DNA of 57,766 bases from SM1-50 sp964467345 (GTDB taxonomy: Archaea > Thermoplasmatota > E2 > DHVEG-1): contig CAYXPY010000012.1 of NCBI GenBank assembly GCA_964467345.1, forward strand, positions 1 through 57,766, given 5' to 3'. Position 1 is the stretch's first letter; every line of letters begins with the position of its first letter. This document shows positions 43,729-55,513 of the stretch, piece after piece. A program made the position numbers and the translations under genes. Below the pieces are notes generated by a model. It saw only the letters and a list, made by a program, of their open reading frames with translations. It was not told where the DNA came from and did not search any database.

Positions 43729-44391
43729 CTAATACAGATCGTAGACTACTTCAGACAACGACGAAGGCACCCGGAATGAAAACGTTGCTGATGCGCCTTG
43801 CTCTGGTGTCACTAACCCAGCGATTGTACTTCGTGGAGTCAGACCACCAAAGATTGCGGCAGTGTCCACGCAAAGCATGACAACATCCCCTCGGTTAATT
43901 ACAGGGTTGGTGGCAGATAATGAGGTATCTGCGTCCTGAAGAACAAGAATTCCAAAGGTTGCTGAGTCGATAGCCCAACACAGTGCCGTTGTATTGTCAA
44001 GAACATCTGGTTCAAGGTCGTCAACAATATGAGTAAAATCACCGGCTCCGTAGGTAAGTATTGTCTTTACGACCCCATCTGAAATTTCAACGAATGCATT
44101 ACTCAGATCGATATCCCCAGACCCCGCATGAGGTCGAACGACCAGGACCATTTGAGTGATTGAACCACCAGAATTTGCTCCTTCGATATCGATGATTTGA
44201 AGTCCGGATGATACCTCACGAATGGTTTCTTGACCAGTCTGCATCGCTTGGATTTCTAAGCGATTTGCAGTCTGGATCAGCACTGAAGCTGCGATACCAG
44301 CGACCAGGACCACTGCAATAAAGATGATCATCGCACCAATACCCATATCACCAAGATCATTATCCTTTAAGATTTTACTTATTTTTCTCAT
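43729..44391 (-). CDS. Archaellin (flagellin)
   Basis: A 220-residue archaellin. Leader MRKISKILKDNDLG, then DMGIGAMIIFIAVVLVAGIA and SVLIQTANRLEIQAMQTGQE, identical in long stretches to the next gene. The segment MVLVVRPHAGSGDIDLSNAF is the archaellin core strand. Cleavage is expected after LG. It is 16 bases downstream of the archaellin at 44408 and probably cotranscribed with it. The conserved N-termini and divergent heads are usual for multi-archaellin filaments. Confidence 0.9.
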   Translation of the reverse strand: MRKISKILKDNDLGDMGIGAMIIFIAVVLVAGIAASVLIQTANRLEIQAMQTGQETIREVSSGLQIIDIEGANSGGSITQMVLVVRPHAGSGDIDLSNAFVEISDGVVKTILTYGAGDFTHIVDDLEPDVLDNTTALCWAIDSATFGILVLQDADTSLSATNPVINRGDVVMLCVDTAAIFGGLTPRSTIAGLVTPEQGASATFSFRVPSSLSEVVYDLY

Positions 44392-44407
44392 TTCTTTTCA
44401 CCCTCCT

Positions 44408-45094
44408 TTAATACAGAGTATAAACATTCTTTGATGTTGGATATGATGCAGGTGTGGTAAATGCAAAAACTCCGGCTGCACCTTCCTCAGGTTGAATGAC
44501 ACCCCAGATATCCTTTCTCGTATCAAGACCTGCACCGAATACCTGTTCAAGATCAATGGTAAGCATCACCTTACCACCTTTTTTAATAACAGGGGTTGCG
44601 AATGATACCGAATTACGAGGGTCTTCCAACACGATGATTCCAAACGTTTGATCAGTAAGACCTGCATAATGGGTTGAATTGAACAAATCTCCTGAAATAT
44701 TTTCTGTTGGAACAAATACAGTTGCATCGTCCCACCCATATCTCAGAATTATCTTTTGATCTGAATTTGAAATTTCCAGATAGGTTTGATTGAGGTCAAT
44801 ACTAAATGATCCAGACCGTGGTTGAATGGTTATCGTCATAAGACTAAGAGTTGTGTCACCATCTGCACGGAATCCCGTAATTCCTGTCACTGCCAGACCA
44901 GTGGAGACTTCTCCAATTGTTTCTTGGCCTGTTTGCATCGCTTGTATCTCCAGCCTGTTTGCCGTCTGAATCAAGACGGACGCTGCAATACCGGCAACAA
45001 GAACCATTGCGATAAAAACAATCATCGCTCCGATACCCATATCACCGATATCATCAGTTTTTAGTTTTTTTATGATGTTTCCCATTTTGCTCAC
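44408..45094 (-). CDS. Archaellin (flagellin), first gene of archaellin operon
   Basis: A 228-residue archaellin. Leader MSKMGNIIKKLKTDDIG, cleavage expected after IG, then DMGIGAMIVFIAMVLVAGIA. The core strand MTITIQPRSGSFSIDLNQTY and a head with N-x-S/T sequons follow. AGGAGGGATGTG just before the ATG is a strong ribosome-binding site, and a TATA box lies about 100 bases upstream, so this gene is likely the major, highly expressed archaellin. Confidence 0.91.
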   Translation of the reverse strand: MSKMGNIIKKLKTDDIGDMGIGAMIVFIAMVLVAGIAASVLIQTANRLEIQAMQTGQETIGEVSTGLAVTGITGFRADGDTTLSLMTITIQPRSGSFSIDLNQTYLEISNSDQKIILRYGWDDATVFVPTENISGDLFNSTHYAGLTDQTFGIIVLEDPRNSVSFATPVIKKGGKVMLTIDLEQVFGAGLDTRKDIWGVIQPEEGAAGVFAFTTPASYPTSKNVYTLY

Positions 45095-45190
45095 ATCCCT
45101 CCTATAGGTTTTATTCTATCATTTCTTTAGTTGTCGAAAAAAAATATCAACAACATTAGAGAGTGCTTGACCAAACAAATATTTCGTTTC

Positions 45191-45198
45191 TTTAAATA
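45191..45198 (-). promoter_or_regulatory. TATA box of archaellin operon
   Basis: TATTTAAA on the minus strand, about 100 bases before the archaellin ATG at 45094. The rest of 45095-45390 is AT-rich and shows no gene. Confidence 0.45.
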
Positions 45199-45390
45199 GG
45201 TTGTTTGCAGATACAGTAGCATATGCATATGCAGGTTATAGGAAAAAAATAACTAACTTTAGATTAAAATTACATTACATTATATTTCTAAAATCAATAC
45301 GAAAAAGAATCCATAAAACCATTTTTGTTAAGTAAATAAGTGAGGTAAAAAAAAATGAGTACAGGAGAAAAATCAAAGGAAGTTTGTAAA

Positions 45391-45626
45391 GGTGGTTTGA
45401 CAGCGGACCAGGGACTCCTAGATTTCAAGCAGTGAAGCTTACCTCGTAAGACTCCCGAAGGAATCAAACAAGGCTCTCCACCTAGTCTAAGAGTCCCAGC
45501 CCCCTTGCGGGGGTAATCTTCCCGTGGGCTCTCGCACCAAAGTACAGAAGAGTACGTAGACAGGCTTAACTGCCGGGTTCGAAAAGAGACCGGGTGTTTC
45601 CCTGACACTATGACCGTCAAACCACC
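45391..45626 (-). rRNA. 5S rRNA with large internal insertion
   Basis: The 5' part (minus strand) reads GGTGGTTTGACGGTCATAG and continues through CAGGGAAACACCCGGT, CGAACCCGGCAGTTAAGCC and GGTGCGAGAG to CACGGGAAG, the standard archaeal 5S order. The 3' end, GTCAAACCACC, pairs perfectly over 11 bases with the 5' end (helix I). The whole is about 236 nt instead of about 125. The extra 110 nt or so follow CACGGGAAG and fold into a CCCCC-GCAA-GGGGG hairpin and a long arm: a 12-bp stem (GGGACTCTTAGA with TCTAGGAGTCCC), two 6-bp stems and a UUCG-capped 6-bp stem. It lies 46 bases after the 23S. Confidence 0.9.
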
Positions 45627-45655
45627 GTTACCCTGATTTTTCCTATGAATATACA

Positions 45656-45672
45656 ACGCAACCTGTTTAACG

Positions 45673-45682
<10 letters not shown>
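45656..45682 (-). other. 3' half of the pre-23S bulge-helix-bulge
   Basis: Pairs with 48858-48884. The minus strand reads CTGGCTCAAT, CGTT, AAA, CAGGTTGCGT: a helix, the 4-bp central helix, a 3-base bulge and the outer helix. This is the substrate shape of archaeal splicing endonuclease. Confidence 0.75.
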
Positions 45683-48857
<3,175 letters not shown>

Positions 48858-48867
<10 letters not shown>

Positions 48868-48884
48868 TTACGTCCAGGTTGCGT
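48858..48884 (-). other. 5' half of the pre-23S bulge-helix-bulge
   Basis: The minus strand reads ACGCAACCTG, GACG, TAA, ATTGAGCCAG and pairs with 45656-45682. The two 3-base bulges (TAA and AAA) lie on opposite strands around a 4-bp helix. Confidence 0.75.
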
Positions 48885-48958
48885 ATGCAATCCATTGCCT
48901 GTAATTCGCAATGGGACGATCATCAACCTCATCTGCGAAGATTGGGTCTACGTCCTTA

Positions 48959-48986
48959 CCATCCAATTTACCAACAAATTGGATGG
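48959..48986 (-). other. Hairpin in the tRNA-Ala/23S spacer
   Basis: CCATCCAATTT and AAATTGGATGG form a perfect 11-bp stem around a 6-base loop. It lies between tRNA-Ala and the 23S processing stem; a role in processing or anti-termination is possible. Confidence 0.5.
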
Positions 48987-49021
48987 CGTTTTCTCATATT
49001 GATGAAATGGGAAAATCGGAA

Positions 49022-49093
49022 TGGACCGGATGGGATTTGAACCCATGGCCTCCTGCTTGCAAAGCAGGCGATCTTCCGCTGATCTACCGGCCC
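49022..49093 (-). tRNA. tRNA-Ala (anticodon TGC) in rRNA spacer
   Basis: Cloverleaf with acceptor GGGCCGG/CCGGTCC (G3-U70 identity pair), anticodon stem CCTGC/GCAGG around TTTGCAA (anticodon TGC) and discriminator A. It occupies the classic archaeal position between 16S and 23S. CCA is not encoded. Confidence 0.96.
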
Positions 49094-49152
49094 TTACTAA
49101 TATACTTACGGGTAAGGACCGAGGAAATTCGATAATCCTTAATATACTTTTT

Positions 49153-49184
49153 GATCGACGTGATTTTAGTGTTTAATTCACCCA
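49153..49184 (-). other. 3' half of the pre-16S processing stem
   Basis: Minus strand TGGGTGAATTAAA (49172-49184) and CACGTCGATC (49153-49162) pair with matching segments upstream of 16S. The 9-base middle forms a bulge-helix-bulge (see 50698-50729). Confidence 0.7.
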
Positions 49185-49198
49185 TCAATTTTAATCGT

Positions 49199-50667
<1,469 letters not shown>

Positions 50668-50697
50668 CTGGCACACTATTATTAGTTATTGAATTGG

Positions 50698-50729
50698 TGG
50701 GTGAATTAAATATCACCAACACGTCGATC
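50698..50729 (-). other. 5' half of the pre-16S processing stem
   Basis: Minus strand GATCGACGTG, TTGGTGATA, TTTAATTCACCCA pairs with CACGTCGATC and TGGGTGAATTAAA after 16S. Within the two 9-base middles, GGTG pairs with CACT (one G-T), leaving bulges ATA and AAA: a bulge-helix-bulge with one T-T mismatch outside. Confidence 0.7.
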
Positions 50730-51000
50730 GTCAGATTCAAGAGTGCGCAAGACGTCTACCTCAGAGCATCTTGATTTTCTTGAACCTCCACATCCACTCT
50801 TTTGCCCAGATTTGAAATGGTCTATTCATCGAATGTCGAAATGACATACTCTCATAGACCGACCGGAATAATCCGGGCCGTTATTTACGAGGTTAATATT
50901 CGAGGTAACCTCACGGTATATAATTATCATATATAAATCTTACATATATTTTTTGCGCTTCGGAAGCCCTCAGATTTAAATATTGTTCCGTGTTGACATG
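50730..51000 (-). promoter_or_regulatory. rRNA operon leader and promoter region
   Basis: There is no gene here. Two TATA candidates lie on the minus strand: TTTATATATG (50929-50938) and AATATTTAAATC (50973-50984), implying tandem promoters and a leader of about 240-280 bases before 16S. The leader holds small inverted repeats such as GAGGT-TACCTC. Confidence 0.45.
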
Positions 51001-51058
51001 GCGCTCGTAACGAGTTACAATCCTCACCCAAACACCCTTTTCATACACCGAAAATGGT

Positions 51059-51586
51059 CTAGAGGAAATTGATTTGTGTTTTTAAGTGTGGATTACGTAA
51101 CATCTGTTTTCTGATAAAAAAGATACCCTCCAAAAGTTCATAGCTAGCGATATAATGCCGAAAATGCTGCTGGAACCGCTCACAGAACTTCTTTGCCGTA
51201 ATTAAATCCTTTGCATAGAACGAAAAAACCCCATCAAAAAAACCGTTCGTATATTCGATGTGCTCCATCTTGATAAGACCACCGGGGAGAAGATCATCAA
51301 GTCTTGTTGAGAGAATCTCATCTGTTATTTTCTTATCAAGAGGATTCGTGGTTCGTTTAATCATCATGATGAAATGCTTTAACTGATATCGCTCCTCATC
51401 ATAAATCGCGCTGTATCCCCAGAGGATCTTCTCGTCCTCAAGTTTTTTAATAATCCTCCAGACCTTTTGTCGCGAAAAATCACATTTCTTCGCAATGACA
51501 TCGATACTCTCCGTCCCATTGATCTGCAAGATGCTAAGTATTTTTTGTTCATCCTTCAAAAGACGTGCTTCACTGCGCTTGGGCAT
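51059..51586 (-). CDS. Lrp/AsnC-family transcriptional regulator
   Basis: A 175-residue protein. The N-terminal HTH is LKDEQKILSILQINGTESID then IAKKCDFSRQKVWRIIKKLE, typical of Lrp/AsnC. The C-terminal domain (GFFDGVFSFYAKDLITAKKF) is RAM-like but lacks an obvious Gly-Asp effector motif, so the ligand is unknown. It is somewhat longer than single-domain Lrp proteins. It reads away from the rRNA promoter region, which lies downstream of its stop. Confidence 0.78.
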   Translation of the reverse strand: MPKRSEARLLKDEQKILSILQINGTESIDVIAKKCDFSRQKVWRIIKKLEDEKILWGYSAIYDEERYQLKHFIMMIKRTTNPLDKKITDEILSTRLDDLLPGGLIKMEHIEYTNGFFDGVFSFYAKDLITAKKFCERFQQHFRHYIASYELLEGIFFIRKQMLRNPHLKTQINFL

Positions 51587-51688
51587 AGACGATTCCTTTT
51601 CCCATTCTAGAAATATTATACTATATTAGGATAACAAATCAGAATTAAAAAAGGTATGTATGGTTCGGCTATTTGCTAATAAATGAGA

Positions 51689-51760
51689 TGGACTGAGCGG
51701 GATTTGAACCCGCGGCCTCCGCCTTGCGAAGGCGGCGATCTTCCGCTGATCTATCAGCCC
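51689..51760 (-). tRNA. tRNA-Ala (anticodon CGC)
   Basis: Acceptor GGGCTGA/TCAGTCC with G3-U70, anticodon stem CCGCC/GGCGG around TTCGCAA (anticodon CGC), discriminator A, no encoded CCA. D-arm sequence is the same as in the two other alanine tRNAs in the window. Confidence 0.95.
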
Positions 51761-51813
51761 CTAGTTGGAAAAAGGATAAAAAAGAAAGAGTATTTGATTG
51801 TTTGCCTTCCGTG

Positions 51814-53055
51814 TCACTCTTTTATGTGAACAAGCTGACGTTGTTTTGCTGCCTTGAGCGCCTCGACGACCGCTAGTTTCTCACCCATCATGAACTTCTC
51901 CAACGCACCCCCGCCGGTGCTGATATGGGATATCTTTCCACGGAGGTGCATCTGCTCGATGGCAGCAACCGTATGACCGCCTCCAGCTATAGAGAAGGCT
52001 TTCGTCCCGGTAATGAATGTGAATATCTCTTCAGTGCCTTTTCGGAACAAGGGGTTTTCAAAGACACCACACGGCCCAGAGACAAAAATCGTTTTGGCGT
52101 TTTGTAGAATTTTTTTGTAGTTCTGAATCGTCTCAGTCCCTATGTCGAAAAGATTATTGTTCGCAGGCAACCCTGCTACCGGAATTTCTGTTCGTTTTCC
52201 GTTTTCATCCAGGGCAAAATCAACAGGAAGGTGTATTTGTTTTTCGAATTTCTTATAAACTTTTTTGATTTCAGAAAACACCTCAGGGGTACCTTCTTCG
52301 CCGAATGCCTCTTCGTTCTTCAGACCTAAATCGACTCCTTTTGCTTTCAAAAACGCATTCGCAGTCAGCCCTGTGAGAAGCACATGGTCAGCAGTCTTAT
52401 TGGTCAATAAGCGGTCAATGGTCAGAATACCATCAGCAAATTTCGCCCCGCCAAACAGAAACACACTAGGTTTTTCCGGGTTTTGTACGACTTTTTCAAG
52501 CGAGGTCAGCTCCTTTTCCATAAGCCTTCCTGCTGCTGACGGAAGCACCGCTGTAAAACCAGTCAGAGAACATTGGGCTCGATGCGCTGCAGCAAACGCG
52601 TCATTGACATAGAAATCAGCAAGAGGTGCAAGGTTTCTTACCAACTCTGATTCCGCGTGCTCCGCTGGTTTCTTCTTCTCGGTTTCTCCGGGGTATTTCC
52701 GGACGTTGTCAAGGAAAACAACGGAACCAGGCTTCATTGCTTTAATCGCTGTTTTTGCTTTGTCACCATAGATATCACCAATGAACTGTACAGGTTTACC
52801 AAGCAGGTTCTGAAGCATCTGAGCATGCTTTTCCAGGGAGATAAAATCCCAGCTGCCTTGTTTGCCCTGATGCGCGAGAATCACGGTTTTTGCGTTTTTT
52901 CTCACCAGCTCTTGGATTGTTGGTAACGCAAGTCTAATCCGTGTATCATCTGTGATGCTCAGTGTTTTTTTATCTAAGGGCATGTTAAAATCTACACGCA
53001 ACAGCACTGTTTTGTTTTCAACATGAAAATCATCTAATGTGTTATATTCTCTCAT
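51814..53055 (-). CDS. pgk: Phosphoglycerate kinase
   Basis: A 413-residue enzyme converting 1,3-bisphosphoglycerate and ADP to 3-phosphoglycerate and ATP. The substrate site LLRVDFNMPLDKKTLSITDD is near the N-terminus, followed by VILAHQGKQGSWD (archaeal HQG form in place of bacterial HLGRP) and the nucleotide loop SIAGGGHTVAAIEQ, then ISTGGGALEKFMMGE. Its own TATA-rich region (TATATCTTTAAATA) and GAGGAGG (53064-53070) precede the ATG, so it can be transcribed separately from gap, which lies upstream. Confidence 0.96.
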   Translation of the reverse strand: MREYNTLDDFHVENKTVLLRVDFNMPLDKKTLSITDDTRIRLALPTIQELVRKNAKTVILAHQGKQGSWDFISLEKHAQMLQNLLGKPVQFIGDIYGDKAKTAIKAMKPGSVVFLDNVRKYPGETEKKKPAEHAESELVRNLAPLADFYVNDAFAAAHRAQCSLTGFTAVLPSAAGRLMEKELTSLEKVVQNPEKPSVFLFGGAKFADGILTIDRLLTNKTADHVLLTGLTANAFLKAKGVDLGLKNEEAFGEEGTPEVFSEIKKVYKKFEKQIHLPVDFALDENGKRTEIPVAGLPANNNLFDIGTETIQNYKKILQNAKTIFVSGPCGVFENPLFRKGTEEIFTFITGTKAFSIAGGGHTVAAIEQMHLRGKISHISTGGGALEKFMMGEKLAVVEALKAAKQRQLVHIKE

Positions 53056-53157
53056 AGGTAAAACCTCCTCAAAGCCCTATATCCGTTGTTTTTATTTAAA
53101 GATATAGTTTATTGTTTAAAAAGAAGAAAAAAAGAAAGAGATGTGCGGTGGTATCGT

Positions 53158-54204
53158 TTAGTTCTTGTACGTCTCAATCGGAACCATTCGTTCATTAAAA
53201 ATGTAATTTATCAAATCAACTATACGACACGAGTACCCCCATTCGTTATCATACCAGGAGAAGATCTTGGCAAGGTTTCCTTTCTCCCCGATCACCTTTG
53301 TCATCTGTCCATCGATGATCGCTGAGTGAGGGTTGCCGACCACGTCAACGGAGACGAGCGGCTCTTCGGTGTACTGAAGGATTCCTTTGAGGGTCGTCTG
53401 TGCCGCCTGTTTGAAGGCGTTGTTGATTTCCTGGGTGGTCGCCGGGTTTTTCAGGACACAGGCAAAATCAGTAATCGACCCATCCGGTGTCGGGACTCGT
53501 AGTGCGATCCCATCGATTTTTCCCTTCAGCTCAGGGATGACCAATGCGACAGCTTTTGCCGCACCAGTCGTCGTCGGAATGATCGAGACTGCCGCTGCAC
53601 GTGCCCTGCGAAGGTCCTTGTGAGGGAAATCAAGAATACGCTGATCCCCGGTGTAGGAATGCACCGTGGTCATGAACCCTTGTTCGACCCCAAACTGTTC
53701 ATGCAGAACCTTCACAGGTGGTGCAAGACTGTTTGTCGTACACGACGCCATCGAGATGATATGATGTTTGTTGGGGTCGTATGATTTTTCATTCACCCCA
53801 AGAACAATGGTAAGATCAGGGTCTTTTCCTGGAGCCGAGATAATGACTTTTTTCGCCCCAGCCTCCAAATGTTTCCCTGCACCATCCCGTGTGCGGAACA
53901 CACCGGTCGATTCGATGACAACATCGGTGTCTAATTTTCCCCAGGGAAGGTTGGAGGGATTGACCTCTGAGAAGAACGCGATGAGATGACCATTGACTTC
54001 AACACCCTCGGGTTTTGCAGCAACATCCCCGCAGAATTTCCCATAGATGGAATCATATTTCAGAAGATGGGCAAGAATCTCCGTGTTCCCAAGATCATTG
54101 ATTGCGACTATCTCGAATTTCTTTCCGTACTGGGAGTGTTGTAACGCAGATCGAAGCACGTTTCGTCCTATACGTCCAAAACCGTTTATTGCTACCCGTA
54201 TCAT
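53158..54204 (-). CDS. gap: Glyceraldehyde-3-phosphate dehydrogenase, bacterial type I
   Basis: A 348-residue GAPDH. The NAD fold is VAINGFGRIGRNVLR with INDLG (Asp favouring NAD), the catalytic Cys in ASCTTNSLAP, the His in HSYTGDQRILD, then PHKDLRRARAAA and IPTTTGAAKAV, ending with SWYDNEWGYSCR. These are bacterial/eukaryotic type I motifs, not the archaeal type II enzyme, so horizontal acquisition is likely. ATG at 54204 is preferred to the TTG at 54210. A TATA box overlapping the stop of the preceding gene supplies its own promoter. Confidence 0.96.
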   Translation of the reverse strand: MIRVAINGFGRIGRNVLRSALQHSQYGKKFEIVAINDLGNTEILAHLLKYDSIYGKFCGDVAAKPEGVEVNGHLIAFFSEVNPSNLPWGKLDTDVVIESTGVFRTRDGAGKHLEAGAKKVIISAPGKDPDLTIVLGVNEKSYDPNKHHIISMASCTTNSLAPPVKVLHEQFGVEQGFMTTVHSYTGDQRILDFPHKDLRRARAAAVSIIPTTTGAAKAVALVIPELKGKIDGIALRVPTPDGSITDFACVLKNPATTQEINNAFKQAAQTTLKGILQYTEEPLVSVDVVGNPHSAIIDGQMTKVIGEKGNLAKIFSWYDNEWGYSCRIVDLINYIFNERMVPIETYKN

Positions 54205-54236
54205 CCTCAAACCACGAGCCCTACAAACAGATGAAC

Positions 54237-54244
54237 ATTATATA
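54237..54244 (-). promoter_or_regulatory. TATA box of gap
   Basis: TTATATAA on the minus strand, about 33-40 bases before the gap ATG and overlapping the last codons of the MiaB-like gene. Confidence 0.55.
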
Positions 54245-55488
54245 AGTTTTCCGAAAAGATAGGTTGGTTCTGCATCAAGAATCTTCACTGAGACGAAATC
54301 ACCAATGCACACCGGTTCTGCAAGAACAACCGGTTTGTACTGTTCTGTTCGACCGGTCATGGTGTTTTTCTTTCCTTTTTCAGTCACAAGGACCGTATAG
54401 GTTTTCCCGATGTGCTTTTTATTCTTCTGTAACGTAAGGTTGGATGAGATTTCTGAGAGGTGCCGTGAACGATCTTTGACCACCTGCGTTGGTAGACGAC
54501 CCTGCATCTTTTTGGCTGCTGTCAGCGGACGGGCTGAAAAACGGGTGACGTTGATGATGTCTGGTTGGACTTTCTTTAAAAGTGATATTGTCTTTTGGAA
54601 TTGGCGCTCAGATTCCGCGGGGAAACCAACAATCACATCTGTTGAAAGCGTAAGTGTTGGGATTGTTTCTCTGAACCGTCGGATGAGACTGATGAACTCC
54701 GCAGTGGTATACCCACGGTTCATTTGCTGTAACATATCATCATCACCTGATTGAACAGGGGCATGGAGGAATTTGTAGATCTTTTCATGCTGATACGCAG
54801 ACAGAACCGAATCAAGGTTTTTTTTCATCGTGGCAGGATTCATCATACCAACCCGTACACGAAACGATCCATCCAGAGCAGTGATCTGATGCAATAACAA
54901 TCCAAGATCTTCACCTGTATCAAGACCATAGGCTGCGGTGTCTTGTGCGGTGAGCTGTATCTCCCTGCAGCCCTGCGCGACCGCACAGCTAACATCAGAG
55001 ACGATCTCCTGTATTGGGAAGCTGCGTAACATCCCGCGGGCGAAATGGGTGATACAATACGAACAGGAAGACCTGCATCCTTCAGCAATCATCACTGGGG
55101 CAATCACGGTATCGTACCGTTTGGGAAGTAGTGTCTTATGCGTCTCAAGAAATACAGGGGTGTTCCCTGCTATGATTTCGTTAATGTACTGTATATACCG
55201 GCAGGGAAGCAGGGATGCGTCAGGTGCGATGGTTCTGAGGAGATCTGCTTGAACAGAAGGCATACACCCAGAGATAATTATCTTCTTGCGGGTCTGTTCA
55301 AAGACCCGTAACCGGGACAACATCCGCTGCTCGGTGGTCCCAATAACCGTGCAGGTGAGAAGAACCAGCACGTCAGCTTTGTCAATGTCAGTAACGATCG
55401 TATAACCCTTTCTGGTTATCAAGCCGATAAGGAGTCGTTCATCGCTTTTGTTTGCGGTACATCCATACGTCTCAACATAGATATTCAT
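54238..55488 (-). CDS. MiaB-like tRNA methylthiotransferase (t6A type)
   Basis: A 416-residue radical-SAM enzyme. The N-terminal UPF0004 domain holds the first cluster cysteines (YGCTANKSDERLL, LLTCTVIGTTEQ, ISGCMP). The radical-SAM motif is CRSSCSYC (C-x3-C-x2-C), and a C-terminal TRAM-like domain ends VSVKILDAEPTYLFGK. Archaeal members are MtaB/CDKAL1-like and form 2-methylthio-t6A at position 37 of ANN-decoding tRNAs. The frame extends to 55509, but the ATG at 55488 (MNIYVETYGC) is the family start. It is 25 bases after lysS. Confidence 0.9.
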   Translation of the reverse strand: MNIYVETYGCTANKSDERLLIGLITRKGYTIVTDIDKADVLVLLTCTVIGTTEQRMLSRLRVFEQTRKKIIISGCMPSVQADLLRTIAPDASLLPCRYIQYINEIIAGNTPVFLETHKTLLPKRYDTVIAPVMIAEGCRSSCSYCITHFARGMLRSFPIQEIVSDVSCAVAQGCREIQLTAQDTAAYGLDTGEDLGLLLHQITALDGSFRVRVGMMNPATMKKNLDSVLSAYQHEKIYKFLHAPVQSGDDDMLQQMNRGYTTAEFISLIRRFRETIPTLTLSTDVIVGFPAESERQFQKTISLLKKVQPDIINVTRFSARPLTAAKKMQGRLPTQVVKDRSRHLSEISSNLTLQKNKKHIGKTYTVLVTEKGKKNTMTGRTEQYKPVVLAEPVCIGDFVSVKILDAEPTYLFGKLI

Positions 55489-55513
55489 GATACAACCGCA
55501 AAGACCCACAGGT

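Noticed and set aside
45294..45656. 120-codon open frame on the minus strand
   Set aside because: It lies across the 5S rRNA gene and its expansion; RNA structure explains the sequence and there is no protein family resemblance.
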